The notes below the pieces were generated by a model, which had not been told where the DNA came from, searched no databases, and saw nothing but the letters and a program-made list of their open reading frames with translations. Below are positions 1 to 9,887 of a stretch of DNA of 64,000 bases, in pieces. Each line of letters opens with the position of its first letter. Within the stretch, counting starts at the first letter, position 1. Both the position numbers and the translations under genes were made by a program. This DNA comes from Hymenochaete sp. R1 (Eukaryota; Basidiomycota; Agaricomycetes; Hymenochaetales; Hymenochaetaceae): NCBI GenBank assembly GCA_019400425.1, contig JAFREE010000085.1, positions 40,405 through 104,404 of the forward strand. Reading direction: 5' to 3'.

Positions 1-587
1 CGTCCTTATGAGATCAAAATCATACTCGGCGCACAAATGGTGGTTCTGTTCCCCGGACACCGTCCACAGCTTCGTCGGACCAGATGCGGAGAATAGGGTG
101 ACGCACCCATCCCCTTTGACGAAGAAATGCTCCCCGTCTGGGAGGAGACGGACGTTGGTGTAAGGGGGCGGATCCGAGTCGTACGGCAGACGCGCGAACT
201 CCTCCAGTTGGACTTCGACCGATTTCGAGCTTGAGAATATGCGTTGTCGTTGATGGGCGTTGATAACTATTACTTTCAGTTGTGGGAAGGTTAACGAGGA
301 TAGTGAAATGTGGGGTGGGATGTTCGGTGTCTGGTCTACGTCCAGTGATCGGAGGAAGTGAACCCACAGTGCCGGCGATGTGCTCAGCGTATTGAAGAGC
401 TTGCAAGTCTAAAAGAAACAGGGAAGTAGTCGCATGGAAAAGGTTAGATAAACATTAATATCCTTGAGTTGAAACCGTTGGAACTGAAACTCGAATAACT
501 CACACAGCTCAGACGCAAGACGTCTCGCACGCCACAGAAAGCGAAGATCATCTCCAGGACATCTTGGGGCAATCCGACCAGGGGCAT
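1..587 (-). CDS. F-box-like protein, 5' part (runs off the window)
   Basis: Partial gene, read leftwards from ATG at 587. Exon 1 (504-587) encodes an F-box-like start, MPLVGLPQDVLEMIFAF..., followed by an intron (409-503, GTGAGT...TTTTAG). Exon 2 begins at 408 with TCKLFNTLSTSPALWVHFL and continues to the edge of the window. The LPQDVLEMIF...DVLRLS...CKLF pattern is what F-box proteins use to bind Skp1 in SCF ubiquitin ligases. The rest of the visible protein has no domain I recognise. It is clearly paralogous to the next gene (976-2586): same intron position and phase, and closely similar protein (for example NVRLLPDGEHFF against NVRLLPNREHFF). The 3' end is outside the window. Role as a substrate adaptor is inferred only from the F-box-like segment. 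Confidence 0.8.
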
Positions 588-975
588 GAACCGAAGGAAA
601 GGGAAAAAATTAAAGAGTGTGTGGGTTTAAAAGAGCGTGGGTTGACAAGACGTCGAGGGTAGAGTCCGTCGGATGGCTTTTTCGTGAAGGAGGGGAAGTG
701 AAAGAGAGATAGATGTGATAGGAAATGCAAACTCAAGTTCAGACCTTAAGCTTGTGGTTTGCAATTGAGAGGTAATTGCAATGGACGCTTTTAGGAATTT
801 TTTTCTTGCAAAGTAAGGATTCGGAAGTTCAGGTGTCTCCCACACTCTTGATTGATTAGAGGTTAGTTGCATTCAGATGCGGTTTCAAGGTGGATTAGCA
901 TCGATTTCCATTCTTTACATGAACGAAAAGTCAAAAGATGAGTGATAGATGGGTGGTATATGCAGGCGCCATTAA
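588..975. other. Intergenic, between the F-box paralogues
   Basis: This stretch holds the promoter of the first F-box gene and the 3' flank of the second. It shows no convincing ORF or repeat; short open frames here are AT-rich and lack coding character. Confidence 0.6.
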
Positions 976-2586
976 CTAGAACTGTAATCTATACACACGC
1001 CCGCGAGCACCAAACGTGATGGTCTCGCTCCATGGTTCCACTGACATCGGTAGAAAAGCGTGTTTGAGGTTATCGTCATTGATATCATCTGCACCAAGAA
1101 TACGAATCGCTTTGTGTGTCCGTTCCCCTATAGTGAGAAGGTCCAACACGTACAGGTATGGCCCACTCAAGGCAAACATCCGACCTGCATTCGAGATATT
1201 GATGGGTCTCCAGGGAATGATGTCGTCACTCGGTGCCGACTGCTGAGACACCAAGACTAACTTCCACTTTGTCTCCGACAAGTACTTGTCTTTTTCTTCG
1301 ATTAGATTCGTTTCGAGGAGTTGAACGTGGGAGGTGACTATGACCTTTCGCCCACCCTGACCCTCTGGCAGAGCTCTTTTCACTAAGGTGAGGTCGTATG
1401 GTGCTCCGGATTCTTGCCAGACCCGTTTGCAGACGCTCGACGTGATTACCCAGGTCATAGTAGCTTCCGTCCGAGTCCATAATGTAAGGATGGAGCCTCG
1501 TATTCGGCGGTCAGACATCGTAATGTCTGACTTTGGAAGATCTGCGTCGAATTTGAGTGTCGGCCAGGCTTCGTGGGAAAGGTGTTTGCACCAATGACTG
1601 TCCAGCTCGTCAATCGAAAGACAAGCTAAGATGACATTTTCGTTTGCCAGAACGGCCATGAAGTATCGGTCGTCGATGAGAGAAGTTCTACCATTCCATC
1701 GGCTGCACTGAACGGCGGTCAGGTTCATTGATATCACAGAGAAGCAGACAGAAGGGGCGCGAACGAAAGGAGCACTCACATTTAGTGTGGAATAGTCAAT
1801 GTTGACGGCCGCTTGAAGCTCCAAGTTCATGAGCGTCACTCGGAAGTTACTAGAGTGCTGGACTAAGAGGATCTTGTTCTTAATCATGAGACGCCACGGA
1901 AATCCATTTGGGATTTCACGATGAATCAACATCGTTTCCTTTCCGGTCCTAAAGGTATATGAAAAGGCTCGAATATAACATTCTTCGACTTCCTGACGCT
2001 CAAACCATGCCACAACGTTCAGCCTTAAGCCACATTCCGTCTCTACGAGCTCAAATTCATATTCGACGCACTTATGACGGTTTTCTTCTGCAGGAACCGC
2101 CCAGAGTCGGGTCGGACCCGAGTTGGACCATAAAATCAACTCTCCAAGTTCTTTGGTAAAAAAGTGCTCGCGATTCGGGAGTAGACGGACGTTTGTGTAG
2201 TTGGGGGTTTCCGAGTCTAGGCGCGCAAACTCCTCGAGCCTAACCTCGACCTCCTGCGATGTTGAGAATAGCCGTTGTCGAACGTGTGCGTCGATGACTA
2301 TGTTTTTAAGTTGTGAATAACTCAATGACTGTAGCGCGATGTGAGGTGGAAGGTTCGGCGTTTGTCCTAGGTCCAGGGAACGGAGAAGGCGGGTCCAAAT
2401 GGATCGTGACGAGCTCAAAGTAGAAAAGAATTTACAGGACTATGAGTCCGTTCGAGGTCAAAATATACAATTAGAACTGTAAGACTGGGCTCGAGTACTC
2501 ACACGATTTAGGCGTACAACCTCTTGTACGCCACATGACCCCAATATTCGTTCGAGGATATCTTGAGGCAGATCCGTCAAGAGCAT
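976..2586 (-). CDS. F-box-like protein, tandem paralogue
   Basis: Model: exon 1 is 2503-2586, exon 2 is 976-2439, with one intron whose acceptor reads CTCATAG; 515 residues. The N-terminus (MLLTDLPQDVLERILGSCGV, then VVRLNR-SCKFF) is an F-box-like Skp1-binding segment. The remaining ~460 residues look like the WD/beta-rich C-terminal halves of agaricomycete F-box proteins but carry no motif I can name. A further in-frame intron is possible at about 1718-1786 (GTGAGT...TTCAG), which would drop 23 residues. The gene lies head-to-tail behind its paralogue at 1-587, so the pair arose by local duplication. A role in SCF-mediated protein turnover is an inference from the F-box alone. Confidence 0.8.
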
Positions 2587-3539
2587 GACCCCGGAAGAGT
2601 GAGCTCACTTGGAAAAAGAGTAGTCGCCAAACCTCAAAAGAGACCGGCAAGTGTCGGACGGCTAGATATCCGCACAAAGAAATCAAGGATAGACGATGGT
2701 AAATGTTCTACAAGATGCATACCATAATCCCAGAAGTTTGTAACAACAGACCTTTGCAAAGTTATCGTCCAAAATGTGGCAATGCCGGATATACGGAAGG
2801 AATCGATGTCTCTCCATTCTCGACGAATAGATCCTGCAGCAATTGCTCTAAGTTATTATGTGTCATCGTACCAGTTCTGGAACCTTGCTTATCACGGATT
2901 TGTGCAGGCCCATACCAAGCTAATCGCCAGTTATTAGTAGGTGGCAGGATTGGAGCTGATCTCTCTGGGCAACCGTAGTAGATGCAGAAATGGACGACTC
3001 TATCTTTCACCTCGCAGTCACGACTATATCGGTATATACAGCATTCTGAAGAGGATGCATCCCGTAAGTTCTTTTGCCGGGTCCTTCTCGATCATGTCGT
3101 GCAATGTTAGGAGGTCTGAGAATTCGAAACCCATGGAGTCGTGTCCGTATGAGGACTGCTGCCAAGCTCCTGCTCGTTGTGTGTTCGAGCGATTTTCTGA
3201 ATGGTCGACAGTCTATATTCTCCCAAGTAAGCTTTCACCTTCTATAAACTCTCAGTTGGTGATCTCTTGACTGCAAGAGGCCACTCCGGTGACGTGCGCC
3301 TCTGCGGAGTGGTGGTTCAATATCAAGGTAGCGGCATGTTTTCCAAAAAGGAAGTGTCTCTGCACCGTGAGAATGAGTCACGCGAAACCAAAGGGTCAAG
3401 GAACTCGAGAAATTCGAACTCAACGTTAACGTTAACGCCTACCTTCATCATCAAGCTTCGTCGAGTATAACGCAACAGTACTCAACATACCCCTTATTTA
3501 ATTTTACGAAGCTTTGATACGACTTTTATAAAGTCCAAT
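2587..3539. promoter_or_regulatory. Intergenic with Gcn4-type site upstream of PRO2
   Basis: There is no supportable gene in these 950 bases; the open frames do not agree with any splice model. The sequence TGAGTCA at 3374-3380 matches the TGASTCA element bound by Gcn4/CpcA-type bZIP factors that control amino-acid biosynthesis genes in fungi. It lies 160 bases upstream of the PRO2 start. The function is inferred; a 7-base match occurs by chance about every 8 kb. Confidence 0.45.
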
Positions 3540-5115
3540 ATGGCGCAAAGCTCGAGCCCCGAAGAAATCGCTAAGGGTGCGAAGGCGGCTTTTGAAGCAT
3601 CGCAGCTCATCGATGCCTCCGAGAGGACCAGGGTACTGTCTCTCATAAAAGACGAGTTAGAGATCTTGAAGGATAAAATCAGAACGGCAAACGTTGAGGA
3701 CATGCAGGTGCACACAATCTCACTTTTTAATGAATCCATCTCTTTCCGAAGTCCCGGCTGACGCGCATTTACCCACCTGCAGTCAGCTCAAACAGAAGTC
3801 GAAGCAGGCCGCCTATCTGCCTCGCTGGTGAGGCGCCTTGACCTCTTCAAGGGAGATAAGTGGGACTCAATGCTACAAGGGATCCTTGACGTCGCGAACT
3901 TGCCGGATCCAAACGGCAAAGTCTCGTATACCTCAAAACTCGATGAAGGACTGGAATTGTATCGTATTTCGTGTCCCATCGGAGTGCTGCTTGTGATATT
4001 CGAGGCGAGACCGGAGGTCGTGGTGAACATTGCCGCTTTGGCCATCAAGTCGGGTGAGTGTGGATGGCTTTTGGAGCACTTGTGTCCTTTTCGTTGCCCG
4101 CTCAGACGCGATATTTCGCCCCAGGGAATGCTGCAATCCTGAAGGGCGGAAAAGAGTCGAATAAAACTACGGCACTTCTTTCGCAAGCCATTCGAGCTGC
4201 CCTTTCAAAATCCTCGATCCCGGAAGATTACATCCAAACCATCCAAACGCGAGACGAAGTCTCATCGCTCCTTTCACTTGACAGATATATCGACCTCGTC
4301 ATCCCGAGAGGCAGCAACGCACTTGTACGCAACATCCAGAATAACACCAGGATACCCGTCATGGGCCATGCGGATGGATTGTGCTCTGTTTATCTCGACG
4401 AAAGTGCGGATGAGACAAAGGCGATCAGGATCACGGTCGAGTCGAAGGTGAGTGTATGTGGTCGGTTTGGAGTTTGGGCTTGTTTGAATGATACCTGGTC
4501 TCATAGATCGATTACCCTGCTGCATGCAATGCTGCAGAGACGTTACTCGTCCACGAGTCGCTCCTAAATACACTATGGCCCAAAGTCGCACAAAACCTCC
4601 TCGAAGCCGGTGTACAACTACAATGCGACCCACCGACTCTTTCAGCCCTTAACGCGTCTTCACTTCCCTCCTTCCCACACCTAATCAAACCATCCACACC
4701 TACCTCCTACACAACCGAACACCTCTCATTCACTCTCTCCGTCCTCTCTGTCACATCCCTCTCCGCCGCCATCTCCCACATCAACGCGCACTCCTCACAC
4801 CACACCGATACCATTGTCACCGAGTCTCCCGCCTCTGCGTCCCAATTCGTTCGCGGAGTCGACTCGGCGGGAACTTTCGTAAATGCTTCGACGAGATTTG
4901 CTGATGGGTTCCGGTATGGGTTTGGGACAGAGGTTGGGATCAGTACGGGGAGGATACATGCTAGAGGCCCAGTTGGGCTGGAAGGCCTGGTTACGTATAA
5001 ATACGTTGTCAGGAGTACGGGGGAAAGGGGACATATTGTTGGGGAGTTTGGGAGTGGAGAAGGGAAGAAAAGGTATCTGCATACTCGATTTGAGGCTGAA
5101 AGGTTACCGTTTTAA
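3540..5115 (+). CDS. PRO2: Gamma-glutamyl phosphate reductase (proline biosynthesis)
   Basis: This enzyme reduces gamma-glutamyl phosphate to glutamate-5-semialdehyde with NADPH, the second step of proline synthesis, in the cytosol. Exons 3540-3707, 3783-4053, 4125-4447 and 4507-5115 join to 456 residues, the usual length for fungal PRO2. Recognisable blocks are RISCPIGVLLVIFEARPEVV, the NAAILKGGKES nucleotide-binding segment, IPVMGHADGLC, and the active-site loop IDYPAACNAAE with catalytic Cys at residue ~261. The C-terminus contains FGTEVGISTGRIHARGPVGL, the family's conserved end block. The third exon starts at ccccag/GGAATG, needed to give SGNAAIL; an upstream ag at 4103-4104 would break the frame. 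A Gcn4-type TGAGTCA lies upstream. Its 3' end converges on the NASP gene 121 bases away. Confidence 0.95.
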
Positions 5116-5235
5116 TTACTTGTACGGGAAAACATAAGGAGTCAACAAAAGTATCCAGTGACATTGATATGTGATAATTTACTAGATCCGAAGCCAATAA
5201 AAAGCAACGTATTTTCAAGAATGAATGAATGTTCT

Positions 5236-6835
5236 TCAGGATATGCTGTCAGCTTCAACCTTTGCTTTCTTCGTTTCACTGGACACCTCATCTTCTGCCT
5301 TTCTTTTTCCGTTCATTTCATTGGCTTTCGGCTTCTTTTTCTTGACCATGCCCGTCAAATCGTTGACTACCGCCGACTCTCGAGCTTTGGCGGCGCCCAC
5401 GCCCAATTCTTTGTCCAACGCTTTTTGCGCAAGCTCGTGCGCATTCAACTTCTCTTCAGCACCGGTCGGTGTCGTCTTCATCTCTTCAATCTAAAGAGAA
5501 AGTCTTAATCTTTAACAGATGTCGGAGTCACAACAAAGTAACTCACCCGTAACGCAAGGTCCTCTTTCAAGCCCTCCAAATCCTTGATCTCAGCCTCAAT
5601 CTGTGCTGTCGTCATGTTCTGAACGAGTTCTTTGGGGGCCAATAAAGGAGCAGTTGCTTTTCCTTTTCCTTTCGCGTCTACCTTCGTTGTCTCCGGTAAC
5701 GGTGGCATTTGCCCGTCACGAGCATTTCGTAGTTCCGCTATGCGAGCGTCGACGCTATCAAGCGCTTTCTCGGCATGATGAATTGCTTGCGCAAGTCGAC
5801 CTGACGTGAGGTCCAGGACAATGCTTAATTTATAATGGGCTTCCGCAAGCTGACGGGAGGAAAGCGGGAGGAGTGCTTGCTTAATTTTGAGAGCGGACTC
5901 GAAGTCGCCGATTGCGAGGTCAATTTTCTCTGTGAGATCAATAACAATGAGATCCAACAACAGTACTCCGGGTTCCATCACACTTACCTGTCTCCAATGA
6001 CACGTCGCCCAACGCGACATACGTCTCGGCTAGCTTCAATTTAATCTCGTCGCTCTCGTCTTGCCTACGTTCAAACGAGATTCTAGCAAGATCCAGAACC
6101 TCCCAAGCAGCATTGAAATCATCCTCGGGTTCTCCGTCTTCCTCCTCGCCTTCCTCTTCCTCTTCATCCTTTTCCTCTTCGTCAACTGCCACTGTTGCTG
6201 CAGCGAACAAGTTGACAGCTGGATCGGCACCACTACCAGCTTGTTCTTCTTCCTCGTCTTCCTCCTCGGCATCGCCAGAGAAAGAGATGAAAGGTTTTGA
6301 GCCGTTTGATGCACCAGCTGAGGACGAGGAAATATAGTCAAACTATAGTCATTCGAAAGTCTGCGCGAAGGCTCACCATTTTCTTCCTCGTCCTTCAGCA
6401 GTGATCCTTCAGCTTGTTCCTTACCCAGGACCGCCGACTGGGAAATAGCATTCTCGAGTAATGCCTTACCATACTTGAAGTAGAGGTCAGCGGTTTCGTC
6501 AGCCTGATCGCCATATTTTTCCACACTGTGCAAAGAGGAGCAGTGCGCGTGAGTCGATTGGAGCTCCGGACAAGCAAAGTTTTGGATCGTATGGGACTCA
6601 CGCGAGCTCTAGAGCAATAGCATAATGTTCGACAGACTCCTCGAATTTTCTGAGCGCGAAAGCGCGTTCCGCCTTTGCTACGCTGTCCTCGATGGTTGGT
6701 TCAGGCTCAGGTTCAGCTGGGCCAGCCTCGAGCTTTGTTGGGACGTCTTCTGGGTTGGGCGTGGAGTTCGAGTTTCTGGAGATAGTTTGAGCAATACGAA
6801 CTTCGAAAGTAGCATTTAAATACGCACTCAGACAT
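5236..6835 (-). CDS. NASP/Sim3-family histone chaperone (TPR with acidic insert)
   Basis: Six exons (6828-6835, 6602-6775, 6377-6525, 5988-6317, 5547-5929, 5236-5490) give 432 residues. The first exon codes only MSE. A TPR pair (AKAERAFALRKFEESVEHY..., then ADLYFKYGKALLENA) is interrupted by a long Glu/Asp block (about residues 130-180), then further TPRs (RQDESDEIKLKLAETYVALG, then RQLAEAHYKLSIVLDL), a coiled segment, and basic nuclear-localisation clusters near the C-terminus. A TPR split by an acidic tract is the hallmark of NASP, Sim3 and Hif1, which bind H3-H4 (or the centromeric H3) and deliver histones to chromatin. The acidic insert is conserved in composition rather than sequence. 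Two MluI-type boxes sit just upstream, fitting an S-phase gene. Family assignment is firm; whether it is specific for CENP-A as Sim3 is cannot be seen. Confidence 0.9.
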
Positions 6836-6883
6836 GGTGGTTAAGAGGTAAAGTCGAAGCGGAGCGAATGTGGTCGTTGAAAG

Positions 6884-6899
6884 ACGCGTTTCGACGCGT
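6884..6899. promoter_or_regulatory. Paired MluI cell-cycle boxes
   Basis: Two ACGCGT hexamers (6884-6889 and 6894-6899) lie 49-64 bases upstream of the NASP-like start codon, in the 177-base divergent promoter shared with the gene at 7013. ACGCGT is the MBF-binding element of G1/S genes in yeasts. That it works here is inferred from its spacing and from the S-phase role of histone chaperones. Confidence 0.5.
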
Positions 6900-7012
6900 T
6901 CACGACTCGACCCTTCCCACGGTGACATTCATGGTTTGCCCGAGAAAATCGGACAGCCGTCCTTCTCTTTCACCGTCATGGCGCTCATGGCGCTTTTTGC
7001 CAGTCCAAAATT

Positions 7013-7887
7013 ATGACACTATCGACGCTGCTACGTGGTAGAAACTGCTTCACATCTGTGGTGAGTTATTTGCGAGCTTCGTCACCAATAACTCATACGA
7101 CTTAAAGCTACCGTTCTAGTTTATATCTCTGTGGAAAGTCCCCAAGATGACGAACATACCCTCTCCTATTTGTCATGGAATATCCGAGGTGGATTCTGCG
7201 CAGATCGAACGAAATCGTATCAACGAATTTTTCGCAGAATGCCCCTCTACAGACATCACCAATCTCCATCTTAGCCCTTCCCAGCTCCATATCGCAAAAG
7301 GATTTGCATTTACTGTCGGATCCGCATTGGGCCAAGACGCTCCGACCGACGTTGAATGCCTCGAAGCGTTCTGTGTTCCTAACAAAGTAGGTCTGACTGC
7401 CGGAGCAAGGGCATGGTCGAAACATTTCCACAGATCCAAAACAGAAGCTGGTGTTAGTTCAAAAAGCACAAGGAATACTACTACCAGTGAACTTATCCAG
7501 AGGTCGTGTTCAAGTTCAGACGATCAAAAATCTTTGATTTCTCCTGGCGGGTATTGGGGATTCCCCAAAGGCCCTGTTTCTGTAATCAACGCGAACGCTC
7601 TTGTCCTGTTCGATAAAGTAATGCGCTCCGCGACATGGAGAAACCTACACTGGCTTCCTCACAAGATACTTGTATACGAGGTTAGGGCGAAAGAGGGGTA
7701 CGGACTAAGATGGTCTCGGAAAATGGCGTCGAACGCAGGAGGTATTGACGTTAAGGATGAATATGATGAGAAGTTTCCGGACTCGGAGGGGAAGCGAGAT
7801 GTACCTAGCGCAGAAGAACGTTGGATCTTTCGCGGCTTTGTCGAACCCATGATGGAGAACGGGCACGAAATAGGCTGGAGACACTGA
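7013..7887 (+). CDS. Conserved fungal protein of unknown function
   Basis: Exon 1 (7013-7060) joins exon 2 (7120-7887) through a GTGAGT...TTCTAG intron with frame kept; 271 residues. The next Met is at 7147, but the spliced start adds MTLSTLLRGRNCFTSV, a basic segment with no acidic residues that resembles a mitochondrial presequence. The body contains W-rich conserved-looking blocks: GGYWGFPKGPVSVINANAL, WRNLHWLPHKILVYEV, and the C-terminal RGFVEPMMENGHEIGWRH. I have an impression of similar proteins in other basidiomycetes but know no named domain, so no function is given. It shares a divergent promoter with the histone chaperone gene. Confidence 0.75.
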
Positions 7888-8111
7888 TACCGAATCGAAC
7901 CTGTCAGTTATATAGATTCGAAGGACTCAAGCCTTCCCCGGTGCGCACGAACTATTGTTCCCCCGAAGAAGAATGCGTACAAGCTAATCAAAAGATGATA
8001 CTGTATAGATTCCCTATCGCGAAAACAACAAATAAGATATCCAAAGGAACTCAAATGTACATTTTGTTAGACGCCACTGGAAGCCAGCGAGCCCGCTCTC
8101 AAGAAGACGGC

Positions 8112-9887
8112 TCATTGCACGCATAATAACGGAGGCCTCGCTCCCAACTTATCGAAACTCGTGATGAACATCGGACAAGGCGTTATCTTTGTATGCGCGA
8201 AGCTCCCAGACGCAGCTCGAGGTCTTTCCTTGCTCTCACCTGGCCGTATATTTAGACCTGACGAAGGCGTAGTGTTCGCCGGTGACTCTGGTTTCGGAAC
8301 GAGTGGGGACGAGCGCAAAGGGATAGAGTTTTGGCTTTTCGTGCGCATGCGTTGGAAGTTCGGGCGTGTTGAACGTGGGCTTGAGCTAGAGGGGTGGGGA
8401 GGAGTTGATGAAGGGCGAGAAGGGGAATCGAGGCATCCAAGACGAGATGGGGTCTGCGCAAGACTCGTTGAGAGACTGAGACCAAGAACTTGTTTCATCG
8501 GACTGGGATCCAATTGATCGTCCTCCGCGATCTCGGAAATCTCGTCGAGTTCCTTTGAAGGTGTCGGCGTGAAAGGGACTGGATGGATAGGCTGAATGGA
8601 AAGGTCGTATGTTGGGATCTCCGTCGCTGCACCAGGCTCAACGACCTTATCCGACGTGCTGTGTTGAGACTCCCGAGTATTCTGCATCTCCCTCGAGTCA
8701 TGGTTGTTGATGATGTCGCAAATCAAGTCAATCGGTACCCCAACCATACCCTTAATCCTCTCCCACAATACCTCGCTTCGACATCTCTCCAGCACAAATA
8801 CTCTCAGCCCTCTTACCCACTCCCGATCGTCCACCTCCTCACGTCCAACCTGCGTCAACCACGTCAAAAAATCATCGTAAGACCATCGGGACGGATGCGC
8901 TGCAAGGACTGCGACTGCATTTGGAAAGTAACCAGCATCAGGTTTCGACGTTGAAGGAGTCAGCCCGATAGTCTGCGCCAAAAGCTTCAATGCCCTGGCA
9001 TTCTTCCCGTATGATACAAGCTCCTTAACTTCCGCTGGGCGATCAATGAAAGGCAAGAACACGTCTTCACGAAGCTCCGTAAAGGAATTCGACCCCGCTG
9101 AAGGTGATGTGCTGGCCTTAAAAGTCGGATGCGATGATGTTTTCGCGAGTTCGTATATTTGTGACGGGCTAAGAGTCACGACATTCCCACCCGAAAGACC
9201 TTCGCCACCATGTCGAGGGCCGTACGGACCATGTTTCTGCGACCCCGACGGTGAGGCGGGTCCGACAGGCCCATGTCCATGCCCAGCAAACGAAGTCGAT
9301 GCAAACGATGCACGTGTTGGGCTTGGACTGCATATTGTCGGACCAGCCAACGGCGGCGAGCCCATTCCAGGCGAACGAGGCGAGCGCGGAGAAGGCGAGA
9401 ACGTCGCTGAAGAAAAACAGACCCTCGTCGGACTCTCCAAACCCAACCTCATGTTTCCCCTCCCCTTCGGACTCGAGATACCCCCCACATATCCCTGGCT
9501 ATGACCAGAACCATGTCGCGAGTGTTTCCGCTGGCTGCCACAAGGCGTCCCAGGACCGAGATGATCGTTAGTTTGTTCCGGGGTGGGTTTCGGAACGCGG
9601 ACGAGCGTGAGGCGGCTTATGGCGCTTCGCGGTGGGGACGACTTACGCATGCCGAGAGGATCGGGGGCGGAGACGGATCCGCGGCGCGCGTGTAGCTGGA
9701 TCCGGCCATGCGAGTGTGAAGGAGGAGGGGTTGAGGAGGGCTCGTGGTGTTGTTGCTGTTGCTCGGCCCTGTGTCCGTGTCCGTGACGAGGTTCGAGGTG
9801 CATGCGAAGGGCGAAGCCTGAATGTGTACGGGTGGGCTTGGGGACGACGAGAGCCGGGGAGGTTATGGTGGTACTTGCGCTGGCCAT
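8112..9887 (-). CDS. Low-complexity protein with a conserved C-terminal block, unknown
   Basis: A single open frame of 591 residues from ATG at 9887. The first ~240 residues are Ser/Pro/Gly/His-rich and probably disordered, with SPRSPRSPG and HGHGH-type repeats. Residues ~265-390 form a more ordered region, including FLPFIDRPAEVKELVSYG, HPSRWSYDDFLTWLTQVG and WVRGLRVFVLERCRSEVLWE. These have the look of a helical domain but I cannot name it. The C-terminal third is again Ser/Pro-rich. A GTAAGT at about 9647-9652 with a downstream ctaac and cag suggests an alternative in-frame intron removing part of the disordered segment. The 5' region (9888 upward) carries only non-coding-looking frames. 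A regulatory or scaffold role is possible but not shown. Confidence 0.65.
   Translation of the reverse strand: MASASTTITSPALVVPKPTRTHSGFALRMHLEPRHGHGHRAEQQQQHHEPSSTPPPSHSHGRIQLHARRGSVSAPDPLGMRKSSPPRSAISRLTLVRVPKPTPEQTNDHLGPGTPCGSQRKHSRHGSGHSQGYVGGISSPKGRGNMRLGLESPTRVCFSSATFSPSPRSPRSPGMGSPPLAGPTICSPSPTRASFASTSFAGHGHGPVGPASPSGSQKHGPYGPRHGGEGLSGGNVVTLSPSQIYELAKTSSHPTFKASTSPSAGSNSFTELREDVFLPFIDRPAEVKELVSYGKNARALKLLAQTIGLTPSTSKPDAGYFPNAVAVLAAHPSRWSYDDFLTWLTQVGREEVDDREWVRGLRVFVLERCRSEVLWERIKGMVGVPIDLICDIINNHDSREMQNTRESQHSTSDKVVEPGAATEIPTYDLSIQPIHPVPFTPTPSKELDEISEIAEDDQLDPSPMKQVLGLSLSTSLAQTPSRLGCLDSPSRPSSTPPHPSSSSPRSTRPNFQRMRTKSQNSIPLRSSPLVPKPESPANTTPSSGLNIRPGESKERPRAASGSFAHTKITPCPMFITSFDKLGARPPLLCVQ

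Noticed and set aside
6113..6337. Poly-Ser plus-strand ORF
   Set aside because: It is the mirror of the Glu-rich codons in the NASP acidic insert.
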